DNA from: Flavobacterium sp. Root186
GTDB taxonomy: Bacteria > Bacteroidota > Bacteroidia > Flavobacteriales > Flavobacteriaceae
Direction of reading: 5' to 3'
Length of the DNA: 64,000 bases
Assembly (NCBI RefSeq): GCF_001428525.1
Contig: NZ_LMHW01000016.1
Coordinates: 62,001-126,000, forward strand
The notes beneath the pieces are model-generated. The model saw only the letters and a list, made by a program, of their open reading frames with translations. It searched no databases and was not told the DNA's origin. Made by a program: the position numbers and the translations under genes. This document shows, one piece after another, positions 1 through 9,267 of the stretch (positions within the stretch are counted from its first letter, which is position 1; every line of letters starts with the position of its first letter).

Positions 1-243
1 TCTGGCTACTTTTAGGATTGCATTTGCCTCGGCATGCAAAACATCCCAGCGTGTTAATCCGTCTTCATCTTCGCAGCAATTTTCAAATCCGGATGGAGTT
101 CCGTTGTAACCGTCAGAAATGATCATTCTGTCTTTTACGATAATAGCTCCAACTTGTTTGCGCTTGCAGTAGGATAACAAACTCCATTCTTTAGCGATTC
201 GCAAATAAGCTTTATCGTATTTATTTAATTTTTTTACTTCCAT
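1..243 (-). CDS. Deoxycytidylate (dCMP) deaminase, C-terminus cut by window edge
   Basis: The reading frame starts at the ATG complementary to 241-243 and runs off the left edge after 81 residues. It begins MEVKKLNKYDKAYLRIAKEW and contains the zinc-binding, catalytic HAE motif of the cytidine/deoxycytidylate deaminase fold (His70, Glu72), preceded by the typical GYNGTPSG segment (45-52). The second zinc motif PCxxC would lie outside the window. The family deaminates dCMP to dUMP for thymidylate synthesis; some members are annotated as ComEB. Its start lies 5 nt after the stop of the upstream HupE-like gene, so both are probably co-transcribed leftward. The family call is firm; which of the dCMP deaminase-like subfamilies it is cannot be settled from the fragment. 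Confidence 0.85.
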   Translation of the reverse strand, partial: MEVKKLNKYDKAYLRIAKEWSLLSYCKRKQVGAIIVKDRMIISDGYNGTPSGFENCCEDEDGLTRWDVLHAEANAILKVAR

Positions 244-248
244 TTATT

Positions 249-842
249 TTATCTGTTCCAAATTGGACTTTCAATAATCATCGGAATTACAACTCCAATA
301 ATAAAAGCTGACATTACCAGTGCCCAATCGCGTTTTGAAAAACGAAATACTGTCTGCACAATATATGAGATTACCAAAACGACAAAAACAACTACCAATT
401 GTGCGGCTTCGATTCCTAAAGCAAATTCTCCTAAAGGCAATAATTTTGAACTTGGCGATCCTCCTAAAATTGTTTTAAAATAATTTGAGAATCCAAGTCC
501 GTGTATAATTCCAAAGAACAAAGTCACAAAAAATATCACATTTACGCCATCATTTTTAGTTGCTTTTCCTGCGGTAAAAAGATGATAGAATGCCGTGATC
601 AAAATTGTAATCGGGATTAAAAATTCAACGATATTTACTTTGATGGCAATTATTCCGAAAACAGAAAGTATTAAAGCTAAGGTGTGACCGATTGTGAAAA
701 CCGAAACCAAAAGCAAAATACGTTTCCAGTCTTTAAAAGAATAAGGAACAGTTAATGCGATTAAAAAAAGAACATGATCGTAAGCGTTGATATCTAATAC
801 ATGCTTTAATCCTATTTGAAAATAAATCCAAAATTGCGACAT
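249..842 (-). CDS. HupE/UreJ family membrane protein
   Basis: This 197-residue protein has about six hydrophobic segments and the histidine-rich signature of the HupE/UreJ_2 family: GLKHVLDINAYDHVLF near residues 11-26, FTIGHTLAL around 49-57 and GIIHGLGF at 111-118. Family members are proposed metal (nickel or cobalt) permeases or accessory proteins, but many Bacteroidota copies are not beside hydrogenase or urease genes and have no proven substrate. None of those enzymes is visible here. It precedes the dCMP deaminase gene by 5 nt on the same strand. The family assignment is good; a transport role is inferred from the family only. Confidence 0.8.
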   Translation of the reverse strand: MSQFWIYFQIGLKHVLDINAYDHVLFLIALTVPYSFKDWKRILLLVSVFTIGHTLALILSVFGIIAIKVNIVEFLIPITILITAFYHLFTAGKATKNDGVNVIFFVTLFFGIIHGLGFSNYFKTILGGSPSSKLLPLGEFALGIEAAQLVVVFVVLVISYIVQTVFRFSKRDWALVMSAFIIGVVIPMIIESPIWNR

Positions 843-960
843 ACGGGTAATACTATTAAATGATTAGGGGTTGTAAACTTACGATTTATTTTGAAGAATT
901 TACGATGCGAATTCTTAAAACAACAAGTAAAAATAAGTTAAATTTATGAGAAATTTAAAA

Positions 961-989
961 TTGTCAAATTAAAATAAGATTTATCTTTG
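961..989 (+). promoter_or_regulatory. Bacteroidota-type promoter of the TerB-like gene
   Basis: TTG at 961-963 is followed after 18 nt by TATCTTTG at 982-989, matching the Bacteroidota sigma-ABfr consensus TTG-N17-23-TAnnTTTG. The expected transcription start is about 995, some 18 nt before the ATG at 1013. Confidence 0.65.
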
Positions 990-1012
990 CTCAATAAAAA
1001 CTTATTTTAATT

Positions 1013-1444
1013 ATGCCATTTTCAGAATTATTTGATAACGAATTCAAACAAAGAAACAGAGGTCATTTCTCTGCAATTGTGCGTGTAGCGTTTGCTGACG
1101 GAAAAGTAAGTCCAGAAGAAAAAGACTTTTTGGACAAATTAGCTTCAAGATTAGAGATTTCAGAAGAAGAATATACTGAGATTCTTAAAAATCCTTTGAA
1201 ATATCCAATAAATCCGCCGTACTTGTACTCGCAGCGATTAGAGCGCTTGTATGATTTGGGAAGGATGATTCATGTTGATCATCATTTAGGAGACCAGCAG
1301 GAAATTATGTTAACCCGTATGGGATTAGCTTTAGGTTTTACTCCAGGAAACGTAAATTATATTATTAGAAAGGCATTGTCTTTAATTGACAAAAAAGTAG
1401 ATTTAGATACTTTCCTTTTCGAAATGGAAAATATGAACAAATAA
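1013..1444 (+). CDS. TerB-like (tellurite resistance/co-chaperone type) protein
   Basis: The protein has 143 residues, no signal peptide and no membrane segment. The central part, roughly 15-125, has the all-helical TerB signature: FSAIVRVAFADGKVSPEEKDF with the acidic ADGKVSPEE loop, followed by a second helical half ending LGFTPGNVNYIIRKAL. TerB-like domains occur in tellurite-resistance proteins and in DnaJ-type co-chaperones, but no other ter gene is nearby, so a stress or membrane-associated role can only be guessed. It has its own promoter and a hairpin at 1509-1541 downstream, which suggests a single-gene transcript. Confidence 0.75.
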   Translation: MPFSELFDNEFKQRNRGHFSAIVRVAFADGKVSPEEKDFLDKLASRLEISEEEYTEILKNPLKYPINPPYLYSQRLERLYDLGRMIHVDHHLGDQQEIMLTRMGLALGFTPGNVNYIIRKALSLIDKKVDLDTFLFEMENMNK

Positions 1445-1508
1445 TAGTTTGCGGTTTTCAGTCACAGATTATAGTTTGTGATGATACTTCATGCTTATAT
1501 CAAATTAT

Positions 1509-1541
1509 AAACCCGACGGATTTTAAAAATCTGTCGGGTTT
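1509..1541. repeat. Dispersed palindrome CCCGAC..GTCGGG, copy 1 (terminator-like)
   Basis: A near-perfect inverted repeat beginning AAACCCGACGGATTTT and ending in its complement, followed on the + strand by a T-rich tail. It could end the TerB-like transcript. The same palindrome recurs at 2166-2198 and 36691-36721, so it is also a dispersed repeat family. Confidence 0.75.
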
Positions 1542-1572
1542 GTTTTTATTATTGAAATCAGAAATTGTAAAA

Positions 1573-1986
1573 TTATTTGGATTGAATTACAGCTATGCCG
1601 TCAAAATAATCTCCATTCTGCAAACTAACATATAGAACTCTGTCTGCATTTGTATTGTTTTTATTCATCGTTATAATGATTGTTTTTCCGTCTTTTCTTT
1701 CAATCTGAAATTCTGGATTAGTTATCACAAAATCTTTTAAAAGTACAGTCGATCTGTTTAAATTAACAATATCATTATTTAACCTAATACCATTAAGCCA
1801 CCAGCCATCACGTTCCGTATAGATCGTAACTGTGTTAGAAGATGAAGTAACATTGACTTCTTTTCTAGAAAGCTTAATATTATCATCCCAATCTCCTTCT
1901 CGATTAGGGTTGATTTTATCATTATCACAAGAAACAAGCGACAATAACATTATGCCCAATAGGCCAAAAAGTAATTTTAGTTTCAT
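1573..1986 (-). CDS. Small secreted lipoprotein of unknown function
   Basis: The protein has 137 residues. The N-terminus MKLKLLFGLLGIMLLSLVSC is a type II signal peptide with the lipobox LVSC, so Cys20 is the predicted lipidated residue. The mature part is short, Asn/Asp-rich and predicted to be beta-rich. The stretch around KEVNVTSSSNTVTIYTERDG (about 42-61) resembles the first strands of BACON-like immunoglobulin domains of Bacteroidota surface proteins, but this is a weak impression. No conserved catalytic residues are evident. It stands alone between two CCCGAC palindromes, with no obvious operon partner. Confidence 0.7.
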   Translation of the reverse strand: MKLKLLFGLLGIMLLSLVSCDNDKINPNREGDWDDNIKLSRKEVNVTSSSNTVTIYTERDGWWLNGIRLNNDIVNLNRSTVLLKDFVITNPEFQIERKDGKTIIITMNKNNTNADRVLYVSLQNGDYFDGIAVIQSK

Positions 1987-2165
1987 AATAAATTGATTTT
2001 AGTTTTGTTAGTTTAGCTTCATTCAAAATTAATCAATATTTTCTCATAAAAAATTAATTTATTTATAAGATGATTAAAATTTAAAATGGTTGCGTATTTT
2101 TTAGTTTTCAGTCGCAGTTTTTAGTTTACAGTTTTACTGAAATTTTAAAAGTAATCTTAAAGTAT

Positions 2166-2198
2166 AAACCCGACAGATTTTTAAAATCTGTCGGGTTT
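2166..2198. repeat. Dispersed palindrome CCCGAC..GTCGGG, copy 2
   Basis: An inverted repeat with arms AAACCCGACAGATTTT and its exact complement. The T-rich side is on the + strand, where no gene ends, so here it is not oriented as a terminator for fbp (- strand). This supports a mobile or dispersed repeat origin. The rest of the 1987-2248 gap holds nothing I recognise. Confidence 0.75.
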
Positions 2199-2248
2199 TA
2201 TTTTATAGTCCAAACTGTAAGCTGAGAATGCTACTGCAAACTAAAAAC

Positions 2249-3256
2249 TTAATCAGCAGCTGCCATAAACTCCTCGGCTTTTTCTACCATATTATAGCTT
2301 CCGCAGAAAAACGGAACTCTTTGGTGCAGTTCTGTCGGCTGGATTTCCATAATTCTTCCAAAACCGTCTGTAGCTTTTCCTCCTGCTTGTTCTGCCAAAA
2401 ACGCCATAGGGTTACATTCATATAATAAACGTAATTTCCCTTTCGGTGCTTTTGAACTTGTTGGATAAAGATATATTCCGCCTTTAATCATATTTCGATG
2501 AAAATCGGCAACTAAACTTCCTATATATCTTGAAGTATAAGGTCGGTCTTCTTCTTCACGCTGACAATATTTGATGTAGTTTTTTACTCCTTGCGGAAAA
2601 TGGATATAGTTCCCTTCGTTTACTGAATAGATACTTCCGTTTTTTGGAAATTTCATATTAGGATGCGAAAGGTAAAATGTACCAATGGCAGGATTTAATG
2701 TAAACCCGTTTACACCAAAACCAGTTGTATAAACCAGCATTGTCGAAGTTCCGTAAATTACATAACCTGCTGCAACCTGATTGATTCCCGGCTGTAAAAA
2801 ATCCTCGCTTGTTACCGGGGTTCCTATCGGTGTAATCCTTCTAAAAACAGAAAAAATAGTTCCTACAGAAACATTTACATCAATGTTTGAAGATCCGTCA
2901 AGCGGATCCATTAAGATCACGTACTTATTATTATGACAGTTGTCGCTCCCCTGAACTGTAATAAAATCGTCGTTTTCTTCAGAAGCAATACCACAGACAA
3001 TCTCACGGTTTATTAACGTCTGGATAAATACTTCGTTTGCATAGACATCTAATTTTTGCTGGTCTTCTCCCTGAATATTCTGCTCGCCGGCGGCGCCAAT
3101 AATATCCACTAATCCGGCTTGGTTTACTTTATGATTGACAACCTTAGCTGCCAATCGAATAGAGTTGATAATACGGGAAAGCTCTCCCGACGAATACTGA
3201 AATGCTTTTTGGTTCTCAATAATAAACTCTCCCAGTGTTTTATTGCGTTCTTCCAT
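2249..3256 (-). CDS. fbp: Class I fructose-1,6-bisphosphatase
   Basis: This 335-residue cytosolic enzyme hydrolyses fructose 1,6-bisphosphate to fructose 6-phosphate in gluconeogenesis. The metal-binding signature is complete: SEEND at 92-96 and DPLDGSSNID at 117-126, with the substrate-binding segments NEGNYIHFP and RYIGSLVADFHRN further on and a C-terminal YECNPMAFLAEQAGGKA block. Length and motif order fit bacterial class I FBPase. The start ATG (3254-3256) is preceded by a degenerate -7 box, GATATTTG, complementary to 3289-3296. It stands alone on its strand. Confidence 0.96.
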   Translation of the reverse strand: MEERNKTLGEFIIENQKAFQYSSGELSRIINSIRLAAKVVNHKVNQAGLVDIIGAAGEQNIQGEDQQKLDVYANEVFIQTLINREIVCGIASEENDDFITVQGSDNCHNNKYVILMDPLDGSSNIDVNVSVGTIFSVFRRITPIGTPVTSEDFLQPGINQVAAGYVIYGTSTMLVYTTGFGVNGFTLNPAIGTFYLSHPNMKFPKNGSIYSVNEGNYIHFPQGVKNYIKYCQREEEDRPYTSRYIGSLVADFHRNMIKGGIYLYPTSSKAPKGKLRLLYECNPMAFLAEQAGGKATDGFGRIMEIQPTELHQRVPFFCGSYNMVEKAEEFMAAAD

Positions 3257-3516
3257 TGCTATATCGTTATAGTTTTAATTTTAAGTCACAAATATCGCTT
3301 ATTTTGTGAGAATGATTTAAAAATTATTTTGTTAGTTTGCTACTATTGTATATTTGCTAATTAAAGACAAAAAGAATGCAGTAAATACATTTTTTTTTGG
3401 CTAATATGCAGTTAATAATAAGAATAAATGAATTGCTTCTAAAGAAAGCCTGCTTTGAATAGTTTTAAAATACAAAGCAATTTTATGGAGCACAAATAAA
3501 TAAATTTTACATAATT

Positions 3517-4011
3517 ATGAATATTAGAAAAGGAAACCCTGAAGACATGAAATCGGTTTTAGGGTTAATTCAGGAGCTGGCAATATTCGAAAAAGAACCT
3601 GACGCTGTAGTAATTACAGAGGAAGATTTAGTACGTGACGGATTTGGAGAAAAACCTCTTTTTCAGGTTTTTGTAGCAGAGATTGATTCAAACGAAACTG
3701 AAACGGGGAAAGAAATAGTGGGAATTGCGTTGTTCTACTACCGCTACTCGACCTGGAAAGGAAAAACAATACACCTTGAGGATTTAATTGTGAAGGAAAA
3801 AATGCGCGGCACCGGCTTAGGATCTGCACTTTATGCCGAAATAATGAAGCAAGGAAAAAGAGACAATGTGAGAAGAGTTGAATGGAATGTTTTAGACTGG
3901 AACATTCCGGCCGTTAATTTTTACAAGAACTCCGGCGCGAGAATTCTTGATGGCTGGCAGGTTGTTCAAATGGATGAAACAGGAATTAATTCGTTCTTAG
4001 AAAAATTATAA
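3517..4011 (+). CDS. GNAT family N-acetyltransferase (diamine/thialysine acetyltransferase-like)
   Basis: This single-domain GNAT protein has 164 residues. The acetyl-CoA pyrophosphate loop is RGTGLG at 97-102, preceded by the strand IHLEDLIV, and motif B is seen as WNVLDWNIPAVNFYKNSGA. The combination YSTWKGKTIHLEDL plus DWN..A..FY is characteristic of the spermidine/spermine and thialysine N-acetyltransferase branch. It would transfer acetyl from acetyl-CoA to an amine, but the substrate cannot be read from the sequence. It is monocistronic, upstream of a large palindrome and the aspartate kinase gene. Confidence 0.85.
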   Translation: MNIRKGNPEDMKSVLGLIQELAIFEKEPDAVVITEEDLVRDGFGEKPLFQVFVAEIDSNETETGKEIVGIALFYYRYSTWKGKTIHLEDLIVKEKMRGTGLGSALYAEIMKQGKRDNVRRVEWNVLDWNIPAVNFYKNSGARILDGWQVVQMDETGINSFLEKL

Positions 4012-4067
4012 AAATTTAGTTTGCCACAGATTATAGGATTAAAATGATTTTACAATCTGTCTCAGGC

Positions 4068-4127
4068 TGCCACGAATTACACGAATTAGCACGAATTAAT
4101 TAGTGGAAATTCGTGTAATTCGTGGCA
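4068..4127. repeat. Perfect 20-bp inverted repeat (CACGAATT family)
   Basis: The arms at 4068-4087 and 4108-4127 are exact complements (TGCCACGAATTACACGAATT) around a 20-nt loop that itself repeats the ACGAATT word. A partial copy occurs at about 59897-59918. It lies between the acetyltransferase and aspartate kinase genes and could fold as a strong hairpin, but it has no T-tract. Confidence 0.8.
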
Positions 4128-4190
4128 AAAATAAAAAGAATACCAGATTTCATTAATCTGAAATCTAAAATTAAAAATCTAAAATTAAAA

Positions 4191-5450
4191 ATGAGAGTAT
4201 TTAAATTTGGTGGTGCATCGGTAAAGGATGCTGAAGGAATTAAAAACGTATACGACGTTTTACAAAAAGTGGGTTATGAAGATGTGATTTTAGTCGTTTC
4301 GGCAATGGGGAAAACCACAAATGCTCTTGAGGTTGTTATCAAGAATTACTTTGATAAATCGGCAGAGTTGAATTCATCTGTACAAGAAATAAAAAAATAC
4401 CACAATCAAATATTATTAGATTTATTTGATGATGAAAAACATGCCGTTTTCACTGCGGTTAATGAGCAATTTTCAGAATTAGAGTATTTTTTAGCACATA
4501 ACAAATCTCCAAATTACAATTTTGTTTATGACCAAATTGTGAGTTTTGGAGAATTGATTTCGACTACAATCTTAAGCCATTTCATGAATTTTCAAGGTAT
4601 TCAGACGCAATGGCTTGACGTTCGTAATTTCATTAAAACAAATGCAAATTACAGAGATGCCGAAGTGGATTGGGAAACAACGCAACAGCTTATCAGTAAA
4701 AATGTACCTAGAAAAACCCTAAATATTACGCAAGGATTTTTAGGTGCCGATGAAAATAATTTCACCACAACTTTGGGCCGTGAAGGTTCTGATTATACTG
4801 CTGGAATTTTTGCTTATTGCTTAAATGCCGAAAGTGTAACAATCTGGAAAGATGTTCCTGGAGTTATGAATGCCGATCCGCGTTATTTTGAAAATGCAAG
4901 TTTGCTAAACCAGATTTCATATCGTGAAGCAATTGAATTAGCTTTTTACGGAGCAACGGTTATTCACCCAAAAACATTACAGCCGTTACAGAAAAAAGAA
5001 ATTCCATTATACGTAAAATCATTTATCAACCCGTTATTAAAAGGAACTTGTGTTTCTAAAGGTGTTGATTTGGAGCCGCAATATCCTTGTTTTATTGTAA
5101 AAAGAGAACAGCTTTTAATTTCACTTTCGTCTATTGATTTCTCTTTTATTATGGAAGAAAACATTAGTGAGATTTTTGGTTTATTCCACGAATTCAAAAT
5201 CAAAGTAAATTTGATTCAGAACTCTGCAATTAGTTTCTCTGTTTGCGTGGAAGACAAATTTGGAAATTTCAATGAATTGAATGCGATTCTTTCTAAAAAA
5301 TTCAAAGTAGACTACAGCGAAAATGTTACACTTTATACGATTCGTCACTTTACAGAAAATGCTGCACAAACGGTTGAAGAAAACAAAGAGGTTTTATTGA
5401 AACAAGTGAGCCGCGAAACCATGCAGATTGTGACTAAAGAACTAAATTAA
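4191..5450 (+). CDS. Aspartate kinase (monofunctional)
   Basis: The enzyme phosphorylates L-aspartate to open the Lys/Met/Thr/diaminopimelate pathway. With the ATG at 4191 it has 419 residues and begins MRVFKFGGASV, where KFGGAS (5-10) is the amino-acid kinase signature. The aspartate- and ATP-binding segments follow: TTLGREGSDYTAG (193-205) and WKDVPGVMNADPR (219-231). A C-terminal ACT-type region follows (about 300-419), so allosteric feedback is likely. The frame is open upstream to a GTG at 4122, but that start lies inside the 20-bp inverted repeat and adds a non-family peptide, so I chose the ATG. A terminator follows at 5492. There is no homoserine dehydrogenase domain. Confidence 0.93.
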   Translation: MRVFKFGGASVKDAEGIKNVYDVLQKVGYEDVILVVSAMGKTTNALEVVIKNYFDKSAELNSSVQEIKKYHNQILLDLFDDEKHAVFTAVNEQFSELEYFLAHNKSPNYNFVYDQIVSFGELISTTILSHFMNFQGIQTQWLDVRNFIKTNANYRDAEVDWETTQQLISKNVPRKTLNITQGFLGADENNFTTTLGREGSDYTAGIFAYCLNAESVTIWKDVPGVMNADPRYFENASLLNQISYREAIELAFYGATVIHPKTLQPLQKKEIPLYVKSFINPLLKGTCVSKGVDLEPQYPCFIVKREQLLISLSSIDFSFIMEENISEIFGLFHEFKIKVNLIQNSAISFSVCVEDKFGNFNELNAILSKKFKVDYSENVTLYTIRHFTENAAQTVEENKEVLLKQVSRETMQIVTKELN

Positions 5451-5491
5451 TACTTGAAAAAAGGTAATTATTAAAATTCAGTTATATTTTG

Positions 5492-5523
5492 AAAAGGCTT
5501 CACTTAATTGTGAAGCCTTTTTG
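5492..5523 (+). terminator. Intrinsic terminator of the aspartate kinase gene
   Basis: A GC-containing stem, AAGGCTTCAC/GTGAAGCCTT with a 6-nt loop, is followed by a T-run, 40 nt after the aspartate kinase stop. Confidence 0.85.
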
Positions 5524-5612
5524 TCTTTATAAAAATATTTAGCAATTGCTTTTAAATATCCAAAGTCAAAGTTACACTAAGTATTAACTTTAGATTATCG
5601 GGCTTATTGCGG

Positions 5613-5637
5613 TCCTTCGACTTCGCTCAGGATGACA
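5613..5637. repeat. Dispersed repeat TTCGACTTCGCTCAGGATGACA
   Basis: A half-site of a dispersed element whose palindromic form is at 55425-55490. It lies in the 5524-5700 gap, which otherwise holds only AT-rich sequence and an ATCTGTG/ATCTGCG phrase with no gene. Confidence 0.6.
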
Positions 5638-5700
5638 ATAGAGTAAGCATAAAAATAAAATCTGTGCAAATCAGTTTAATCTGCGTCATCTGCGTGCCAT

Positions 5701-8100
5701 TTACCTCGCCCTATTATTCTCTGACTGCTCAATTTCAGTTTTTTTATAAGTTGTCTTTTTTGAATTCCCGAAACTATACGTCGCAATCAGTTTGAAATAA
5801 TTTGAAGTATAAGTTCGGTGATAATATATCTGGGTCTGCCCCACTTCATAATCGCCCGAAACCATGAACTTGTGAAAGATATCGTTTGCTGTGAAGTTTA
5901 GTCTGAGTGCATCTTTAAAAAAATTTCTTTCGATTCCTAAAGTTACTGTTGAACGGAAATTATCACTTCGCAATCCGTAACTTTTGTTTCCTAAATACCA
6001 GGCCAGTAATTGCACTTTAAAAAGATCCGGAATTGTAAATGTATTATTCGAATACAAATAGATTTGCGGTTTAACCGGCCCTGTAGCATATTCATAAAAA
6101 TCATCTATAGCTTTCGTTAAATTCATACTTACGGTATTAGTAGAAGTCCACCATTTGACATTGAAAGATCTGGAAAGAGAAGTAAAAAAGGTATGTTCTT
6201 TTTCTAAATTTAGTGATCTTAAAATATAGCTGTTTGGAGTATCCCCACGCAGGGCTGCTGCAGAAATCGGGTCTATTTTATAAGCGTAACCCATTTTAAA
6301 ATCAAACTTTTTATACATTGTTCCAACTTCAAAAGCGTGAACTTTTTCAGGAAGCAAATTTGGATTTCCTTCAATTGTTGTAAACGGATCCTGATAAATA
6401 ACATACGGATTCAACGCCTGATACCTTGGCCGCGTTATTCTGGAAACATAAGAAAAATGCCCTTTCCAATCCTCTGAAAAATCAAAATTTAAAAGCATAT
6501 TTGGGAAAAAATTACCATAGCTTTTTCCGAATTTTTGAATTCCGTTTGCATTGGTATACAAATCATAATTTGTTCTTTCTGCCCTGACACCAACCGAAAA
6601 ATTAACTTTTTCACCCAGTACACTTCCAAAAGTAAAATACGCCGCCGCAATTTTTTCATTGTATTTAAAATCGCTCGAAAGCTCGTCATCTTGTTCAAAA
6701 TTCATATCATCAGCATTGGTAATTAAAAAATCTGTTCCAGATTTTATGGTGGCGTAACTGTATTTTGCGCCCATTTCGAGTTTTGTGTCTTCTTTTATTT
6801 TCTTCGAATAATCAGCTTGCGAGGCAAGAATGTTTATGGTGCTTCCTACATTGTTTTTCAAATATTTTTGAATGTTATTTTCATCCACTAAACTATTTTC
6901 TTCGATAAAATCTTTTACCGTTCCGTTGTAATTTGAATATTGCGTTCCTATAAACAACGACGACCCTTTTGGATCTGTTATCAGGTTATAATTCAAATTA
7001 ATAAACTGATTCAGCAGAACATCATTTTTAGCAATATCTGTAGCATAAAAATTATTCCCCGAATTATTATCAATTGAATTTCTACTTTCTACCACACCGC
7101 CTAAATCTTCAATATTACCGCTATAAGCTAATGAAACATAACTTTTTGGCGAAAAAGTATACTGAAGTCCAAATCCGAAATTAGAATAGTTATTATACTT
7201 TCTTCTCCAATCTGTTGTTAAAACTGATCTCATATATTCATCAGGATTTGGGCGCGTTCTTGTGGTATATAATAATTCACGGCCTTTGCCTAATTGCAAA
7301 CCATAATTGGTTATAAAGGAGAATTTTCCTTTTGAATAATTAAAATCAACAAGTGTATTGGTACTTGTTCCTGCAAATTTTGAAACAGTAACGTGCTGAC
7401 TCACTGATCCCATTATGCCACTTTCAATATTTTGTTTGGTAATAATATTAACAACTGCTTTTCCTTCGGCATCGTATTTTGAAGACGGATTTGAAATCAC
7501 TTCTATTTTGGCAATCTGCGAAACCGGAATTGCGGCAAAACGTTCGTAATTAATCAGGATTCCATTTAAGTAAATAATGGCCTCTCCTTTTCCCAGAACA
7601 CTGATTTGTCCTTCGGCAACTACAACATTGGGAACACGTCCTAATAATTCATTGACAGAACTGCTCGTTGCGAGAACTGTTCCTGTGACATTAACATCGA
7701 TTGTTCCGTTTGCTCCATATTTTAATAATGACGGCTGACTTTTTACAACCACTTCATTTAACTGATTGTTATTTTCTGAAACTAGAATAGAACCCAAATC
7801 AATGTTTGCAGCGCCTGAATAATTTAAGCGCAAAAATTTATCCGCAAATTCGGCCGAAGTCAGTTTTAGAATAACTTCTTTTTGATTAACATCTGACAAT
7901 TGAAAAACGCCATCTAAAAAATCCTGTTGTTTTATAATTACAGAATCCCGAACAGACAAAACAGCCGCATTCCCCATCATCAATTCGTTATTTCGATTGA
8001 CAGCTTTGCCTGAAATTTTTTGGATAGCCTGCGCATTTGACAAGGCAGCATTAAAAAAGAAAAAATAGATATAAATGAAAACAACAATTAAAAACCTCAT
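5701..8100 (-). CDS. Outer-membrane beta-barrel protein, TonB-dependent receptor type
   Basis: The protein has 799 residues, with a signal peptide at 1-24 (cleavage after SNAQ-A region). A short carboxypeptidase-regulatory-like beta domain follows (about 28-110), then a plug-type region around 115-220 (NELLGRVPNVVV, IIYLNGILI, IEVISNPSSKYDAEG) and a long alternating beta-barrel to the C-terminus. The organisation matches the Bacteroidota outer membrane beta-barrel family related to TonB receptors. The ligand is unknown. Directly upstream, on the same strand, are two AraC-type regulators with membrane domains, which may control it. No SusD partner is present. Confidence 0.82.
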   Translation of the reverse strand: MRFLIVVFIYIYFFFFNAALSNAQAIQKISGKAVNRNNELMMGNAAVLSVRDSVIIKQQDFLDGVFQLSDVNQKEVILKLTSAEFADKFLRLNYSGAANIDLGSILVSENNNQLNEVVVKSQPSLLKYGANGTIDVNVTGTVLATSSSVNELLGRVPNVVVAEGQISVLGKGEAIIYLNGILINYERFAAIPVSQIAKIEVISNPSSKYDAEGKAVVNIITKQNIESGIMGSVSQHVTVSKFAGTSTNTLVDFNYSKGKFSFITNYGLQLGKGRELLYTTRTRPNPDEYMRSVLTTDWRRKYNNYSNFGFGLQYTFSPKSYVSLAYSGNIEDLGGVVESRNSIDNNSGNNFYATDIAKNDVLLNQFINLNYNLITDPKGSSLFIGTQYSNYNGTVKDFIEENSLVDENNIQKYLKNNVGSTINILASQADYSKKIKEDTKLEMGAKYSYATIKSGTDFLITNADDMNFEQDDELSSDFKYNEKIAAAYFTFGSVLGEKVNFSVGVRAERTNYDLYTNANGIQKFGKSYGNFFPNMLLNFDFSEDWKGHFSYVSRITRPRYQALNPYVIYQDPFTTIEGNPNLLPEKVHAFEVGTMYKKFDFKMGYAYKIDPISAAALRGDTPNSYILRSLNLEKEHTFFTSLSRSFNVKWWTSTNTVSMNLTKAIDDFYEYATGPVKPQIYLYSNNTFTIPDLFKVQLLAWYLGNKSYGLRSDNFRSTVTLGIERNFFKDALRLNFTANDIFHKFMVSGDYEVGQTQIYYHRTYTSNYFKLIATYSFGNSKKTTYKKTEIEQSENNRAR

Positions 8101-8215
8101 AAAATTTAGGGATTAAGATTTGACTTTTTGCAGAGACAAAAGTCAACTCTTAATCGTGAAACGAGGTAATCGAAAGCGAAATCAGGAGTACGAATTTATA
8201 AATTGATACTCCGTT

Positions 8216-9265
8216 TTACGGCTGTAAAGCCTGAATTTGGTAATTTAAAGGTGTGGTTCCGGTATGTTTTTTAAAAGCTGCGAAGAATGTAGATTTAGAA
8301 TTAAAACCTACATCATAACCAACAGATTCTAAAGTCAGCTTATCATTTGAAGTAATAATTTCGCAGGCATTATTGATTCTGAATTCATTTACGAAACTGG
8401 TAAAATTCTTTCCTAAATTATTGTTTAAAAACTGTGACAATTGATGACTTGGGATATTTATTTCTTGAGATAAATCTTTTAAACTCAAATTCGGATTTTT
8501 GTATAATCCTTTTTCGTTCATTACTTTTTCCAGTTTTTGAGACAAAATCAGAGCTTCTTCCTCATTCAGTTTTTTATCCTTCTGAATATTGAGCAGGAAT
8601 AAATCATCGGTTCTTTTTCGGTATAAAAGAACCAAAATTATCAGGTATAAAATAAAAGTAAAAGCGAGCGCTCCGGTAATGCAGGAAACAAACGGAACTC
8701 TGACAAATCCTAAAAAGTAGGATATAAATACTAAAGTAATTCCCAAAAAAATTGTTCCGAACCATCTTTCTGATGGAAGTGTATTTTGATAATTCTGTAT
8801 TATTTTCTCCAGCAATAATCTAATTTCAAAACCTGAAATAAAAATATAGGAGAACCATTGAAGGAAAATAAAAGCCACAAAATAATCATTCCATAAAACA
8901 GGATAATTTTGGTATGGAAGCACAAAACCAATTATCAAAACAGTAACAATCCAAATGGCTAAATGCGATTTCCATTTTAGCGGAATTGTATTCTGAATTC
9001 CTGATTTTAAAGTATAATATAGAAGCGGTCCGATTAATAAACCAGCTGAAAGACCAATTTGTAAATAAGTTTTGTGCAGATTATTATTGAAATATACAAA
9101 AACGGTAATGGCGATTCTAGTACTTAATACGAATAAAAGTGCCCCAAGAAACAGATTCGGAAGGTATTTTTTCTTTGTAAAAAACAAAAAGTACAGACTT
9201 AGAATAAATCCGTTAAAGGCGCCCAAAGCACCAAAAAAGAATAATATTTCTTTACCTAAACTCAT
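8216..9265 (-). CDS. Membrane-anchored AraC family transcriptional regulator (copy B)
   Basis: The protein has 349 residues. The first about 210 form seven hydrophobic segments (for example GKEILFFFGALGAFNGFILS). The last about 100 are an AraC-type double helix-turn-helix with LSLKDLSQEINIPSHQLSQF and the second-helix signature ESVGYDVGFNSKSTFFAAFK-KHTGTTPLNY. Such proteins are thought to sense a membrane or periplasmic signal and bind DNA from the membrane. The gene starts only 2 nt after the stop of its paralogue, so the two are an operon and a tandem duplication; the DNA-binding halves are nearly identical, while the membrane halves have diverged. The likely target is the barrel gene just downstream (inference). 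Confidence 0.87.
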   Translation of the reverse strand: MSLGKEILFFFGALGAFNGFILSLYFLFFTKKKYLPNLFLGALLFVLSTRIAITVFVYFNNNLHKTYLQIGLSAGLLIGPLLYYTLKSGIQNTIPLKWKSHLAIWIVTVLIIGFVLPYQNYPVLWNDYFVAFIFLQWFSYIFISGFEIRLLLEKIIQNYQNTLPSERWFGTIFLGITLVFISYFLGFVRVPFVSCITGALAFTFILYLIILVLLYRKRTDDLFLLNIQKDKKLNEEEALILSQKLEKVMNEKGLYKNPNLSLKDLSQEINIPSHQLSQFLNNNLGKNFTSFVNEFRINNACEIITSNDKLTLESVGYDVGFNSKSTFFAAFKKHTGTTPLNYQIQALQP

Positions 9266-9267
9266 AT

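Noticed and set aside
4122..4190. GTG-initiated 23-codon extension of aspartate kinase
   Set aside because: The start is within a 20-bp inverted repeat and the extra peptide is lysine-rich with no family counterpart; the ATG at 4191 places KFGGAS at the normal distance.
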